NCBI RefSeq assembly: GCF_019059575.1
Contig: NW_024881567.1
Coordinates: 1,176,309-1,240,308, forward strand
Source: Amphibalanus amphitrite
Lineage: Eukaryota > Arthropoda > Thecostraca > Balanomorpha > Balanidae
Reading direction: 5' to 3'
DNA length: 64,000 nt
Positions 10,261 to 21,350 of this stretch are shown piece by piece. Below the pieces are notes generated by a model. It ran no database searches, was not told the DNA's origin, and worked only from the letters and a program-made list of their open reading frames with translations. Both the position numbers and the translations under genes were made by a program. Each line of letters starts with the position of its first letter. Within the stretch, counting starts at the first letter, position 1.

Positions 10261-13146
10261 TAGGGCGGGTCATCCGAGAATTTTTTTTCGAGGACACAAA
10301 ATGAAGACCGAAATTCCTACGGAGCATGTCACAAGAAGACTGTGTGAATTTTTTCAATTTTTTTGGTTGAGGTTGCGGGTCGCCGCAGCCAATTAATCAA
10401 CCGGGTTTTTCGCTACATTTTCACTGCACGCGAGTTTTGAGCACAAATATCATATAATTAATTATTTTCAAATATATACCTCGAAACTTCAGCTATTCCT
10501 CAACCTATTCTCTAAGTCTGTTGGCTGTATCTCTCTAACTGTGGCCATGGTGCCATGCTCTCTGTATCGGTTTTCCGCAACTCGATCGCAGCGCCATCTC
10601 TTGAGAGGACTGTTAACCTTGCGTCGGTCGAGACAGTATGCATTCTGCTGATGCGATCTTAGGACGCTGATGAAAAAAACGTGAGGCACAGGAGCGTATA
10701 TAACGTGAAAGCTGTCAATTGCAATTAAATTAGCCATGAAATTTACATATTAGGGGTTCACCTGACTTTAGCACAGCCATTATTCGCCAAGTGCGATAGT
10801 GTCCGCTGGACCTATTAGTCATTTAATTCTGCGCTGAGACTTCAGCAGCATTATTTTCAGTTTTGGCTTCGATTATTTTCTTGCATGTAAATTTAACCTT
10901 TTGTTAATGCAAACCTAGTGTTAGAACTGAACAGTAGCAGCTCAATTGCAGAATAAGTACTAATTTAGCCCGGCTTCATCTGACAGCAGACTGAGGATGA
11001 GTTGCGAGGTATCCTGCTGATCGGCGATCCGCGTATCATATCACTGCCCGAGTCGCGCGTTCTCATCGGACCATCAGATCCCATTTTGATGACCTATTGG
11101 GGCTGGGCCACCGCAACAAGCAGTGGAGCATCGAGCTTTGAGGGAAACTGACCTCATAATAACCGCAGTAGTAGCTGCTAAGCGGTCGCCGGCGCAATTT
11201 GTGATCCCAATCATGTGACATTGTTGCAGTTAGTGGAAAGGAGCCTCCATGTCGAAACGGAACTAATGCCGCGTGGTGGTCCTCAGTGACACTTCACATT
11301 CTGTTCTCGGATAGGCAAGTGATTACAAAGGAAATGCCCTTCTGCATTTTACGTGCATAAGGATGCGTCGTTTATCATGATAAATAGGATGGCCGTGCTG
11401 GATCATCGGCTAGGACGAGCCTGCTGGAAGAGCATATTGCTTCAGTAAATGAGCCGGTAGTCAGTGCTTATTCTATTTTACACCAAAATCAGACAAGGGC
11501 CAAATTATTAAACAAGTTTACAAGACTTGTGGAAAAGCCACTGGACTAAAGCCGCGCCGATCAGTGGACCATTTACTAAGAGTGCCTGTGCATCGAGCAG
11601 GAACCGTTCGTGCCGTTTCGGGCAACGCCATGCAGTCCAGATCAGAGAACACTTCTGAACAGCCCGGAAGCAGACGTCACCTCTTGACAAATCCTGAGGT
11701 AGCTGTCAGTAAGGAAGCTTGAGCCCTTGAATTTGGTAAAATGGCTTACGTTGGCAGCTTGCAAGTTACGTATTCCGTCGCGATCGCCCATCATACAACA
11801 TATATTGACCAGCTTCGAACTATCACCGAGTTCAATGTTGTTCACTATGTCCCAATGTGGTCCGAAATTACGGAGTAAACATTGCAGAGACGGATTACTC
11901 CAAAGCATCCCGCTATTGCGAGACCTCTCAGCTCATCGGTCTGTGTCATTTGCCCAGTGATCGACAGGAATAAGTACCGGACTCACTATAGGAAACTTTT
12001 TTGGACTGCCACTAGCCGATACAGACAGCCAGCAAACAGTGCATACGCTGCGATGCTTGCTGAACTAAGGAATGGTGATAAAAAGACTCGGGACACTTAC
12101 GGCAAAAAAGTATAGGAAGTGAATGAGGCAGGAGACAAAGATATGCGATTCTATCAGCATTTTGCAATAAACAAGTCATGCACTACATGCAGCTCATAGA
12201 TCGGTCCAAAAAACGCGTTACAGAGTCACCAATAGCAATCTCGGTGGAAGAGGGTGACCTTCGACCCGCTGCTTAGCAAATTAATTTCGATCCGGTGCAT
12301 ACCCATACTCACTACTCAGGCAGTGGAGCGAGCCGTCCGGCTCCTAACTTAGGCAGCATACGCTGTTGTTATTAAGAGAGCACGTCTCAGTTACATCATG
12401 TGTGCCATCAGGACGCAATACAGCGCTCTCATGCCGGCGTTTGAATCAATTATCGAAGTGTGATTTTCTGTCCTAGGACGGTAAGGTGGCTGACTACGTT
12501 GCATTCAAAAATGAACATACGGTTTGGACTGATGTTATCTGTCTGCAAAACTTAATTTAACTGATAAACATATATCAAAGTTAAGCATCTCGCTGTTTTC
12601 TTGGCGAAATCACTATAGGTATAGCTTCCGGAGCAACTTAGTATATGGATCGAATGGGTACAACTCACCTATTGTCAAATAAGGAACACCAGACACCTAG
12701 GAACACCAAAGAACACCATATACCCGACGTGGCAGCGGCAATATACCCTGGCAGCGGCTGCGTCAGCTTTTAACGGTCGGAAAGCCGTCAAAACCAATGT
12801 TATGCCAAACTCGCTCAATAGATGGCGCTGGTTTCGTTGCGCTCAGATCGCCGATGCTAATCGCTATTCTGAGCACGATTCTGCCACTGGGGTTTCCAAA
12901 CTTTGTGAAGAGGTGGGGGTAAGCATGTAGAACTAGGAAAGTGGTAAATATAGTATCTTTCTCGATTTTTTCCTACTAAATTTTGCAAACAACGAGAAAA
13001 ATTAGCAAAAGTGGTCTCGAAAAACCGTGTACGGCGCGCCCAGTTCCTTTTCAAAAATTCGCAAAAAATATGTTTTAACCGTTTTATGGATCAGCCCGTA
13101 GGAAAATCGCTCTTCACTTGAAAACTTTTTTCATCGACCCGCCCTA
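10261..13146. mobile_element. hAT-type element with 8-bp target duplication
   Basis: Perfect 11-bp terminal inverted repeat TAGGGCGGGTC at 10,261-10,271 and its complement at 13,136-13,146, flanked by the 8-bp duplication CTGTTAAG (10,253-10,260; 13,147-13,154). An 8-bp duplication with TAGGG/CAGGG termini is characteristic of hAT elements. The 2.9-kb interior has only short broken ORFs (for example near 11,508-12,115) in which I recognise no hAT transposase, so it is probably a long non-autonomous or fully decayed copy. It sits inside TTAA element A and is therefore younger. Confidence 0.85.
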
Positions 13147-13597
13147 CTGTTAAGTATTGTGGTTTCAAAGCACAAAAGTGACAGAACGAAGCGGATATCT
13201 CCAGTATTTTCCGAATATAGTATTTTCCCATAGGCTTAACATTATGACTTAATGACCTCTACCTGACCTCAGGTCAGTGACCTCAAAAAACCCGAACTAT
13301 ATGTTATAAAACTCAGTGAACTTAGCACATCTTGAAAGTTTGAAGGAAATCAGTCCCAAACTGTGAGTTTGACGGGTGTAAAAGAAAATTGAAATTTGGC
13401 CATGACCTTGTACCGGTTTTGCTGACCTGGTGACCTGACCCTAGATCACCCGAACCTGAAATTTTCAGGTCATATGTAAAAAGGTTGCCCCATAGGCTGT
13501 GCCAAATTTGGCGGCGCTGCGCGCCGCCGTTTTTACGCTATTTTCGAAAAACCTTAGAAGGGGTCGCGACCCCCCCCCCCTGCCAAGTCGAGGGTTA

Positions 13598-14124
13598 AGG
13601 CCGCCGTCCACTGTGACGTAATTTCGTCCGGAGTCGGTCCGGAATGTCGCCGCTTGCGAACCGCATCCGAACCGCAGACGGAGAGCTCACGAACACTGAC
13701 GGACACCTTGCGGAGATCAATTATCGATTATTAAAAATGAAAATATAGGAATTGACAAGCATCACAGAGTGTTGCCATGCTAAGGTCTAAGGAAGTGATA
13801 TTTACTTACTTCATGTTGAAAAAGTCGAACTTCTTTCTTAATTTTGCGATTGAAAACTCGAAGACGGAAGACGGTCACTGTCCGCGTCCATTCCGTCTGC
13901 GTTTTCCGCAGAAAGGTTCAACATGTCGGACTTTGTTATTTCGTTTCCGTGGCAACCGCTTCCGAAACGCTTGCGGAGAGCTGACGGAAAATCAACAGCT
14001 GATTGCCGTTCGGATGCGGTCCGCACAGTTCGCACACGATTTCCGTACGGACCGGATACGCCCACAGGGCTCTGTGTTAAATTCCGTACGGACCGCAAGC
14101 GTTCCGCATAGTGGACGGCGGCCT
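13598..14124. mobile_element. MITE with GGCCGCCGTCCACT termini
   Basis: Inverted termini AGGCCGCCGTCCACT (13,598-13,612) and its complement (14,110-14,124). The interior is enriched in CGGACCG/CCGTACGG motifs. It directly abuts the right TTAA of element A, so A probably inserted at its edge. No target duplication is clear. Confidence 0.7.
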
Positions 14125-14245
14125 GTGTTTTCCACTTATCTTCGTATAATATGTATATAGAGAATGACAACCAGATTTGGTCCTGGCACAAATTTTCTCA
14201 CGTCTTCTATCACGCTCGTGGAATATTTGGGGAATTGGGTGTTAA

Positions 14246-15912
14246 AGTGACCATCCCACCTTAAAATTAGTTTTGAGTTGAGATAGTCAAATTGGTGGCC
14301 ATGGCCTGCGAATACCGGTTTGGGCACTCACAACATCGAAAAATGCTTTAATTCGGAGATATGGAATTTCAAACTTGCAGTTCTCGGATTCTCAGGGGCT
14401 AATGCATTGGAATGCCCCCTTAGAATTTGTGACATCAGCGGAGATCTAACGATTTTTAAATCTTCGACTAAAACCATCGTCAACACGTGGTGGTATACAC
14501 TGCTTTGCGCGCAACGTCTGCCGCACTTCGAGGCTGCCAAATTATTGCTTCCAAATAAGTCGCTAGGAACAGCGGGGATCCCAAAAAGTTAACAAAAGTT
14601 AAAGCCTAATATCTTGAAAACCAGTGAATATCTTTCGGTGAAATTTTGTAGATACTCATTTGTGATCTTTCCGAACCAAGGGACATCACTTGTATGCCAA
14701 TTCATTAACCCGCGCCCTGCTGGGGGGGGGGGGTGTTTGAACACCCCCCCCCCTTGTGGTTTTTTGCGAATATCTCAAAAACGGCGACACCTTATCATAC
14801 ATCAATTCTACACATGTTGTGAAAATTTCAGCCCAAGGTCATTCAAGGTCAGGTCACCAGGTCACTTGAAGTGACCTCACCTCATAAAAACTTTCAATGT
14901 CTGTCATAGCTACACCGAGTGACCGATCGCTTTGAAACTTTCAGCGATTGCTAAGAGCAATAGCATGTACAAAATGTGTATCTCAGAATTTTGATATCGA
15001 TGACCTAAGGTCAGGTCGATTTTGCGACCTCCCCATTATAAGTCAATGGGAGAAAATTGAAATGCGCCTCTTTTGGATAAAAGACATTATAAACACTCCC
15101 AAACACCGAATTACAAGTGGTTTAGACACACTGAACTTGAAAATGGTGTCCGTGACCCTTGTTTATGCCCTGAGGTCATCTTAGGTCACGAATGGTATCT
15201 AACAGTTTTTCGCAAATAACTTTTGATAGAGGCATGTTAGAGCGATGAAAACGCCTTAGATGTGTTCAGCTCGACGATACGGATCGACTGATATGTAACA
15301 TGACCCTTTCCGGTCAGGTCATGACCTTGACCTGAGGTCAAATTTTCAAATTGACCTTTCAAGGTCAAGTCATAGTTCATTCGATGCGTCTTGACGAGAG
15401 GAACACGATGCCGGTAACAGTAAGCTCGTACAAGGCTTGGGTCAAAAGTTATTGCAGAAAAACTGTTTTCGAAAAAATCGGCTATTTTTGCAGTTTTTGC
15501 CCCCTGCAGGCAAAACCGTTGACGTTAGGTCAAATCTGAGAGAATTACTCAGAAAGGGCGTTAATAGGGCTATCGAATGCGCTTTTCTGCGGCGCTGTAA
15601 CTCTATTGGTTCCCGAGTTATGCGTTGGCTTCTTGGAAATTTTCGACATTCGACCTGGAAATCGGCAAAATTTTACCTTCAATGACCTCTGGTGACCTGA
15701 CCTTTGACCTGACCAAAAAATTGACCGAAGTGATTTCGTCATTATTTTTTACGCTCTTTCGAACGCCGCCTTCCGCGTATCGCTACGTGGCCCAGGAGCC
15801 GAGTTACAAGGGGGGTGTTCAAACACCCCCCCCCCCCCAGCAGGGCGTGGAAATCCAGGACCCCCAGCAGGGCGCGGGTTAACTTTTTTGAAGGTGGGAG
15901 CCGAGGGTCCCT
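14246..15912. mobile_element. TTAA-type MITE, copy 1 of AGGGACCCTCCCACCTT family (interrupted)
   Basis: Left TTAA (14,242-14,245) then AGTGACCATCCCACCTT; the right end inverted is AGGGACCCTCGGCTCCCACC, followed by TTAG in place of TTAA. The interior matches 32,972-33,439 in inverse orientation (shared GTCGCTAGGAACAGCGGGGA at about 14,559-14,578). Element C (14,709-15,878) is inserted within; net length about 0.49 kb. Confidence 0.65.
14709..15878. mobile_element. TTAA-flanked element C
   Basis: TTAA at 14,705-14,708 and 15,879-15,882, with 18-bp inverted termini CCCGCGCCCTGCTGGGGG. The terminal hairpins have cap TGTTTGAACA on the left and TGTTCAAACA on the right. The right end has a duplicated subterminal CAGCAGGGCG. 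The interior contains GACCTGAGGTCA-like palindromes and AGGTCA repeats; no ORF. Relatives: 44,348-45,556 and 63,391-64,000. Confidence 0.85.
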
Positions 15913-16412
15913 TTAGGTGTGAACCCAATTGCAAATTTTGGTTTGGCTCCGGCACATAGGCGAGCGAGACGGCGGCATGGACAAATTACAACAAATCTGA
16001 ACAGATGGGGCAGATACTCGATTAAGTGACAAAAAGTGTCCCATTCGATGAAAATAAAAAATGTTGTTTTTTACTCAAAACTTCGACTATATGAACAAAA
16101 TTATGTTCAGCAAGATAATGCTGACACTCATAACTACCCGAAGCGGTATTCAAAGTCACCAGCACGCTATCTGAATAGTCATGAACTAATGTTTTCTTTA
16201 AGAAAAAAGTTTGGATTTCTGCTGCAAAAACGAACTTTTTACATTTCATCAAATATGGTCACAGATACGTTGTTGTATTGATGGTGCCGGACCTTGCCAA
16301 GCAAAAACGAACATATCTCAAATTACAACAGCATACCTGCGCTCGATAGTTTATAGAAAACCCTGAGCTGACAGGATGTGCCCCGTGACAGAATCTGTCC
16401 CACTCGCCCCTA

Positions 16413-16886
16413 CACCTTTGGTGCAGCTTTGGCGAGGAGTTGGTCTAATTAGGTTGGGTGTATGTATTTCTTAGTGGCTATCAGCTAGGGCTGCACTAAT
16501 TGCTTATACACATGCCTTGTCATATCTTCAGACATTTTCATCGATTGAAACACTGAAATGAATGCATTATATAAAGATATTTGTTATAAAAGATTAGGTG
16601 CAGATTTGGTGAGAATTGGGTGCATTCGCCAGATAGCCCGTCGTGAAAACGGCTAATATGCATGCTAGTGCCTGCAGTGAGTACCTGGGGCGTCTGACGC
16701 TTGTGGCTGCGCACTGTCGCCGGTCGCCGCAGGGCACTGCTCAGTTCGACTCTTTCTCCAGCGGCATTTCGTCAGCCCGGTGCAGGAATGTGTCATCGAG
16801 GATGAGGAGCGGTTTTGGGCCTAGGCGCAGAACGCCTAAACAGAACAGGGATAATAGCGGCTGGTGAACCGGCGTTCGCAGTGATC
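16413..16886. other. no gene assigned; GC-rich stretch
   Basis: AT-rich until about 16,640, then GC-rich to 16,880 with an open frame of 74 codons lacking recognisable domains. Could be an exon remnant. Ends at the TA target of the mariner-like element. Confidence 0.25.
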
Positions 16887-16888
16887 TA

Positions 16889-19155
16889 CACCTTTTTAGG
16901 CGCAAATTAATCTAACTGAAGACCAAATTAAAACAAGTGAAATCCAATTTAAGACAAGTGAAGCCCATATTAAAACAGTTGAGATCCAAATTAATCTTTA
17001 TGAAATGCATTTTAAAACAATTGAAATGCAGTTTAAAACGCTTGAAAGACCGCAGAATATACGAACTGCAGAAAGCTATTAGTGTCGCAAATGATTGCCA
17101 ATGAGTGATCAATTTGCTTATGATTTCAAGAAGAAAATGTAAAATCAAATACCAAATGACATCGTCTTTATTTGTATTCTTTCCAGGACGAAGACAAAAA
17201 CCCTGACCGGGCAGGAGGTAATATCGCTGTGGGAAACCAATGCCATCGTATATTGGTACGGTACAAACATCAATGATCATGCTCAATACCAATAAATGTC
17301 GGTGAAATTAATTGACAACAAGTGCGCTGTTTACATTCTTACGGTAATTCATGGGCGATGCTGGCCCCCGGTGCGGCACATTGGAGCGGCCGCGGAAAAC
17401 CTGGCACCGTGACCGCCTTTCCCGGCCGCACCCGGTAGTTCTCGTTCCATGCAATCCGATAATCATTGCACTACGAGTGTAGCGCTCACACGCCCATCGC
17501 CAAGTCCATGAGTGCCAGACACCCAGCGAAGTGCCTTTGGACGTGATTGCAAGCGTGCATGCACATGATGGGTGTGATGCGAGGCATGGCGGCATCAATG
17601 TTGCGCTCGAGATATCGAAGCCGGTGCTCGGTCTGTGAAATCCCCGTCTCTGGCGTCATCATCTCCTGAAAGCTGGCTGTCATGCTGTTCTTCATCGCCG
17701 CCTTCATCGCCGACCAGCGATGAAGGCCGTCAATGGGGTTAAGGGGTGCGCTGTAGGGGGCGGTGCGGAGGACTTGGACGCCCTCAAACTCTGGCTCCGC
17801 TTGGATGGCCTCCAGGTCGGTGTGGGCTGGCGCGTTGTCGCACACCACCACGACATTCTCCATCGGCTCTGGACAGTGTCGAAGAGCTCGCCGGAGCCAT
17901 TCGCAGCAGTCCTCCTTGCGGAACGATCCGCGCCGCCGCTCCCAGTACACCATGCCCGTTTGGCTTATGGCGCCGATGACATGGATGTTGTCGCCCTTAC
18001 CTGTGGCGACCTTCACGCAGCACCGTTGGCCGCGGCGGGACCGTCCCTCTGAACGTCGGAGAAACAAATTTACATTTGTTTCGTCCATGTACAGGATCGT
18101 CTTGCCAGCACCAGTGGCTTCCATTACCTTTCGCACAAAGGTGGCTCTTCTGTCTTTATTTGTCGCACTGTTCATTGTTACCGGCTCGGGCAGGACCTTC
18201 TTAACCGTGTACATGCGACCACTCAGGTGCTTGTGAACAGTGTTACTGGACAGCTGCACACCAGTCTCCTCGCGCAGTTTGTTCGCGATCTCCTTCAGAG
18301 TGAGCTGGGGGCTAGCTTCCACATAGCCCACTAAAGTGTCAATCATTGCCGCGTCCACCTTGCAGACCGTTGCGCCACCTCGCTTCCTTGGTGGCCCGTC
18401 ACCGTCACCCTCGCCTCGCCGAATGTAGCCGTAGGCAGTCTTCACGGCAACTCCATTGGCAGTGGCGGCCTGCTTCCAGTCGCCGCCAGCTTTGAAGCAG
18501 TCTATAATCCGCTTCCGAGCATCACGTGGGACTCGGACGTAGCAAGGACGTAGTGCCCACGCCGGGTTCCTGGTTTGACTCCACGTCGATTCGGCGTGTT
18601 TGCCGGCGCTGGTTGGTCAACTTCCTGATCCGTGTCTTCTAAGACCTGAAAGTCACCCTCCATGATGCAATGCAATTGTATGGTACAGAAGTTATTGGTA
18701 TTTACAGAAGAAATAAATATTACATAGACTATAAAGCCAACTTTTCACACCAATCTACTTCAAGTGAGTGAAATAAGCAGGACTCAAAGGAGCCGTCGTC
18801 TTCAGCTCAGAAAAAAATGTCAGTAAAATTAGTTTTTTTTCACGTGCAATTTAACTGTGCAAAACCATGCACCTTGTTTTAGTAAACCTCCGTTAGGCAC
18901 ATCAGTGCACCCACCTGCATAGGCATAGGTTAAGGTATCATAGCTTCAACAATCGCCACATAGGTAAATGTTCAACACATCCAATAATGTTAAACGCATC
19001 AACTGTTTTAAATTGCATTTCAATTGTTTTAAAATGCATTTCACAAAGATTAATTTGGATCTCAACTAATTTAATATGGGCTTCACTTGTCTTAAATTGG
19101 ATTTCACTTGTTTTAATTTGGTCTTCAGTTAGATTAATTTGCGCCTAAAAAGGTG
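16889..19155 (-). mobile_element. Tc1/mariner/IS630-like transposon with long repeat-built TIRs
   Basis: Flanked by TA (16,887-16,888; 19,156-19,157). The inverted termini begin CACCTTTTTAGGCGCAAATT and stay nearly identical for about 150 bp. Within each, a roughly 21-bp unit of the form CAAGTGAAATCCAATTTAAGA repeats about six times. It encodes one transposase on the minus strand (17,486-18,445). 2,267 bp. The high TIR identity suggests recent activity, yet the coding frame appears shifted near the 5' end. Confidence 0.85.
17486..18445 (-). CDS. IS630/Tc1-mariner superfamily DDD transposase
   Basis: Cuts and joins the element's ends at TA sites. The catalytic triad is visible: D121 in YMDETN, D203 in VCDNAPAH, and D239 in PLNPID, 35 residues after the second, so a DD(35)D pattern. 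The N-terminus carries a helix-turn-helix-like stretch (residues about 35-75, LKEIANKLREETG then TVHKHL). The frame stays open upstream to about 18,610 and encodes another HTH-like segment (CFKAGGDWKQAATANGV just before residue 1), so the first codon used here (GTG) is not the biological start. An ATG at 18,661-18,663 in another frame would need a one-base shift near 18,560. Usual relatives are 330-400 residues. The residue after NPI is D rather than the commoner E; both occur in the family. Confidence 0.85.
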   Translation of the reverse strand: MKTAYGYIRRGEGDGDGPPRKRGGATVCKVDAAMIDTLVGYVEASPQLTLKEIANKLREETGVQLSSNTVHKHLSGRMYTVKKVLPEPVTMNSATNKDRRATFVRKVMEATGAGKTILYMDETNVNLFLRRSEGRSRRGQRCCVKVATGKGDNIHVIGAISQTGMVYWERRRGSFRKEDCCEWLRRALRHCPEPMENVVVVCDNAPAHTDLEAIQAEPEFEGVQVLRTAPYSAPLNPIDGLHRWSAMKAAMKNSMTASFQEMMTPETGISQTEHRLRYLERNIDAAMPRITPIMCMHACNHVQRHFAGCLALMDLAMGV

Positions 19156-19157
19156 TA

Positions 19158-20129
19158 TTTCTCGGCAATACACAGTGTCATTAAAAAAAGGGTAGCAAGG
19201 GGTTTTGTTAAGCGTTGTACAAGCGTTGTATATTACAGGTAGTTGGTGAATCGAGGGGATAAATACACATGGCGTACAACGAAGTAAAATCGTTGCTATA
19301 GGTATAACACAGTTTACCCGCTCCGGGTGTGAGGGAGGGGTGTGGGGCAATGAGTGCATTTGACTATCGTGGCAATTGAAAACGAACGCGAATCGTAACT
19401 TCTTAAGGTTATCAACGCAAACAAAGCGATTGTAAGGAAGAACAAGTTCTTTTTTTTCTTTTTTTCCGGTTTATTCACTTCGAACGGCAACGGTGGCTCA
19501 TGCCAAACAATCTGAGAGGTTGACACTTGCCACAACCTCAGCAGCGCCAAAACCCACCCACACATTGTCTACAGTTCGCGTTTCTGCCCAGAGAGGTATA
19601 CAATTACACACCACACACACAGTCACGTCGGAGGCCGGGCCGGCGGATCCAAGCAACGCGGCGCCGGCAGCTCCCCACTCTGCACACGTGCTCACAATGT
19701 ATGTACCGAAATCTGATGCAACCAAACCAATGTATGCAACTAACCTAAAGCAGCCCCGCCGGCGGCCTAGCCAGCAGAGCTCGATTCCGACGGCGGCAGC
19801 CCCGCGAAGGCGGCGACAGCGGCGGACGGACCAACAACGGGCGCAGAGGACCGCGCCGCCTCCGGCCGCGCACGAGATCGCCCGGCGCGACAACTCGACC
19901 AGCCTGCCCGCAGCAGCTTCAGGGATAAAGATTTGTGTATAATGGTTGAGGAAGGGTGAGGATTGTGAGCGCGTGTGTTGGGGTGTGCGTGCTTGGGTGC
20001 ATTTGTGCGCGATACTGCTGCTGTTGGCCACCTGCGCGGTTCTAAATGTGGATGTGTGTGCGCGTGTGTGTAGGTGCGTGGGTAGGTGAGTGTGTGTGCA
20101 ATTGATTCGTTGTGTGAGTGACTGATTGT
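19158..20129. other. unassigned; GC-rich island followed by GT-rich DNA
   Basis: About 19,630-19,910 is markedly GC- and CpG-rich with open frames on both strands but no domain I recognise. 20,000-20,110 is GTGT-rich. On the minus strand this lies just downstream of the LINE stop codon, so part of it may be LINE 3' UTR; the GC-rich part does not resemble the AT-rich LINE. Confidence 0.3.
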
Positions 20130-20133
20130 TTAA

Positions 20134-21346
20134 CCCGGCACCGCCTGGGCTATTTCCGTACCCACGACAGCCTGGGGGGGTCGGATCCGACCCCCCCCCT
20201 GTTATCTCGAGAACCAATGGTCGTATCGAGCCCCGCGAGGCGGCGTTTGAAAGGTCTCTACGAGACCTTCCCAAAGCACTCTTAAGATTTTAAGATTGAG
20301 GTCAACTTTCGGGTCAAGGTCAGGTCAAAGGTCAAATTCAGGGGTTTTGCATGATTAGGCTTACGGACAGCGGAATCGATAGCTGCTGCTCGAAACTCAC
20401 CACAAATGACCTCAAAAACCTAGTGAAGGTACCATGTGCGTATAGGGGTCATACTAAGTACGGGTCAAGGTCAGGTCACGAAAGGTCACGGTTTTCACTT
20501 TCTGCTACATGGGCGTGCGACACATGTTTTATGGCTTATTTTTCACGCCAAATGCGATGGTAATGGTCATATGTGACCCCAAGTCACTGTGCTGGTGATA
20601 AGTGTGCATTGAAAGCATAAAAAAATCGTTTATACCATACATAACTAAACGAGGGCTAAGAAAAAAGTCAATTTTTCAACTTTTTATTTTTGACATAAAA
20701 ATGCACTTTTCTAGACGAGCTTTGTCCCAGGAATCTAGTGGTGCCATTTGTTTTCACATGCGATCTTCAGAAGTGCCTCTACTTCGCGAAAATGCTTATG
20801 ACGTCACCATGCCCTATGCATGTTGGAGCTATATTTTACAATTTGGGGGTCAAAAATCAAGATAGAAAGTTGAAATTTGGGACATCTAATGTTCTAATAA
20901 AGCTCTATAACATATATTCCGGTTTTTTGGAAATTCTCAAAATTTTGGATTTTATTAGCTGTTTTCCAAAAAATATAGTTTTTTTGAATTTTTAGGGTTG
21001 AAAAACGCATTTTATGGAAAATCCGAGATAGCCATTTTAAAGAACTCGTTGAGCTGCGTCTTTTCATGTCCTTAATTTGCAATTTGCTTACAACCTCGAT
21101 TTTTGGCGATTTTTTAAACATTTACCATTTTTTGACTGAAAACGCCATGTAGTTACATCACTAAAATCGATATATCTCAAAAATATTTGAAATTTTTTCT
21201 TAAAAATTGCACAGGAGACGTCAAATTGATGGAGGAGGAGGTATGCCAAGTTTCAAGTTGATAGCGCAAGCGGTTCATGAGTTATTAAAAAAAAACGGAG
21301 GGGGGGGGGGTCGGATTCGACCCCCCCCCCCCCAGGCGGTCGCGGG
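20134..21346. mobile_element. TTAA-flanked element F
   Basis: TTAA at 20,130-20,133 and 21,347-21,350. Left CCCGGCACCGCCTGGG; right inverted CCCGCGACCGCCTGGG. Hairpin cap TCGGATCCGA on the left and TCGGATTCGA on the right between G and C tracts. Inserted at the stop codon of the LINE (its TAA lies in the TTAA). The interior carries AGGTCA repeats, including a direct repeat with one-base spacing. Confidence 0.87.
20314..20334 (+). promoter_or_regulatory. nuclear-receptor-like half-site cluster
   Basis: Extended half-site TCAAGGTCA (20,314-20,322) overlaps a perfect DR1, AGGTCA-A-AGGTCA (20,322-20,334). These match the known consensus of NR5/ERR-type monomer sites and HNF4/RXR-type DR1 sites. 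Binding is inference; similar clusters recur in sister elements. Confidence 0.4.
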
Positions 21347-21350
21347 TTAA

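Larger units (their letters stand above)
8747..13594. mobile_element. TTAA-flanked element A (interrupted twice)
   Basis: TTAA at 8,743-8,746 and 13,595-13,598. The left end is CCCTCGCCCTGGCAGGGCAT and the right end inverted is CCCTCGACTTGGCAGGGG. Both ends carry a G-tract, TCG...CGA linker and C-tract hairpin. TTAA duplication with CCC/GGG termini is the signature of piggyBac-type transposition, though no transposase is present. Guests are a second TTAA element (9,128-10,045) and a hAT (10,261-13,146); net length about 1.03 kb. The interior holds AGGTCA tandem half-sites. Confidence 0.8.
8433..16412. mobile_element. outer TIR element split by nested insertions
   Basis: Left end TAGGGGGGAGTGGGGCACAT, then TGTGTCA. 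The right end, inverted, is TAGGGGCGAGTGGGACAGAT, then TCTGTCA. Removing the guests (8,747-13,594; 13,598-14,124; 14,246-15,912 with their duplicated bases) leaves about 0.92 kb. That is close to the 948-bp element at 33,873-34,820, which has a related terminus (TAGGGGAAGGTGGGG). No clear target duplication survives (CATCTGG left, CACCTTTGG right). Superfamily unassigned. Confidence 0.55.

Noticed and set aside
19498-20274. 258-codon frame on the minus strand
   Set aside because: It runs from a TTAA element into unrelated GC-rich DNA; no domain, and the first part is transposon sequence.
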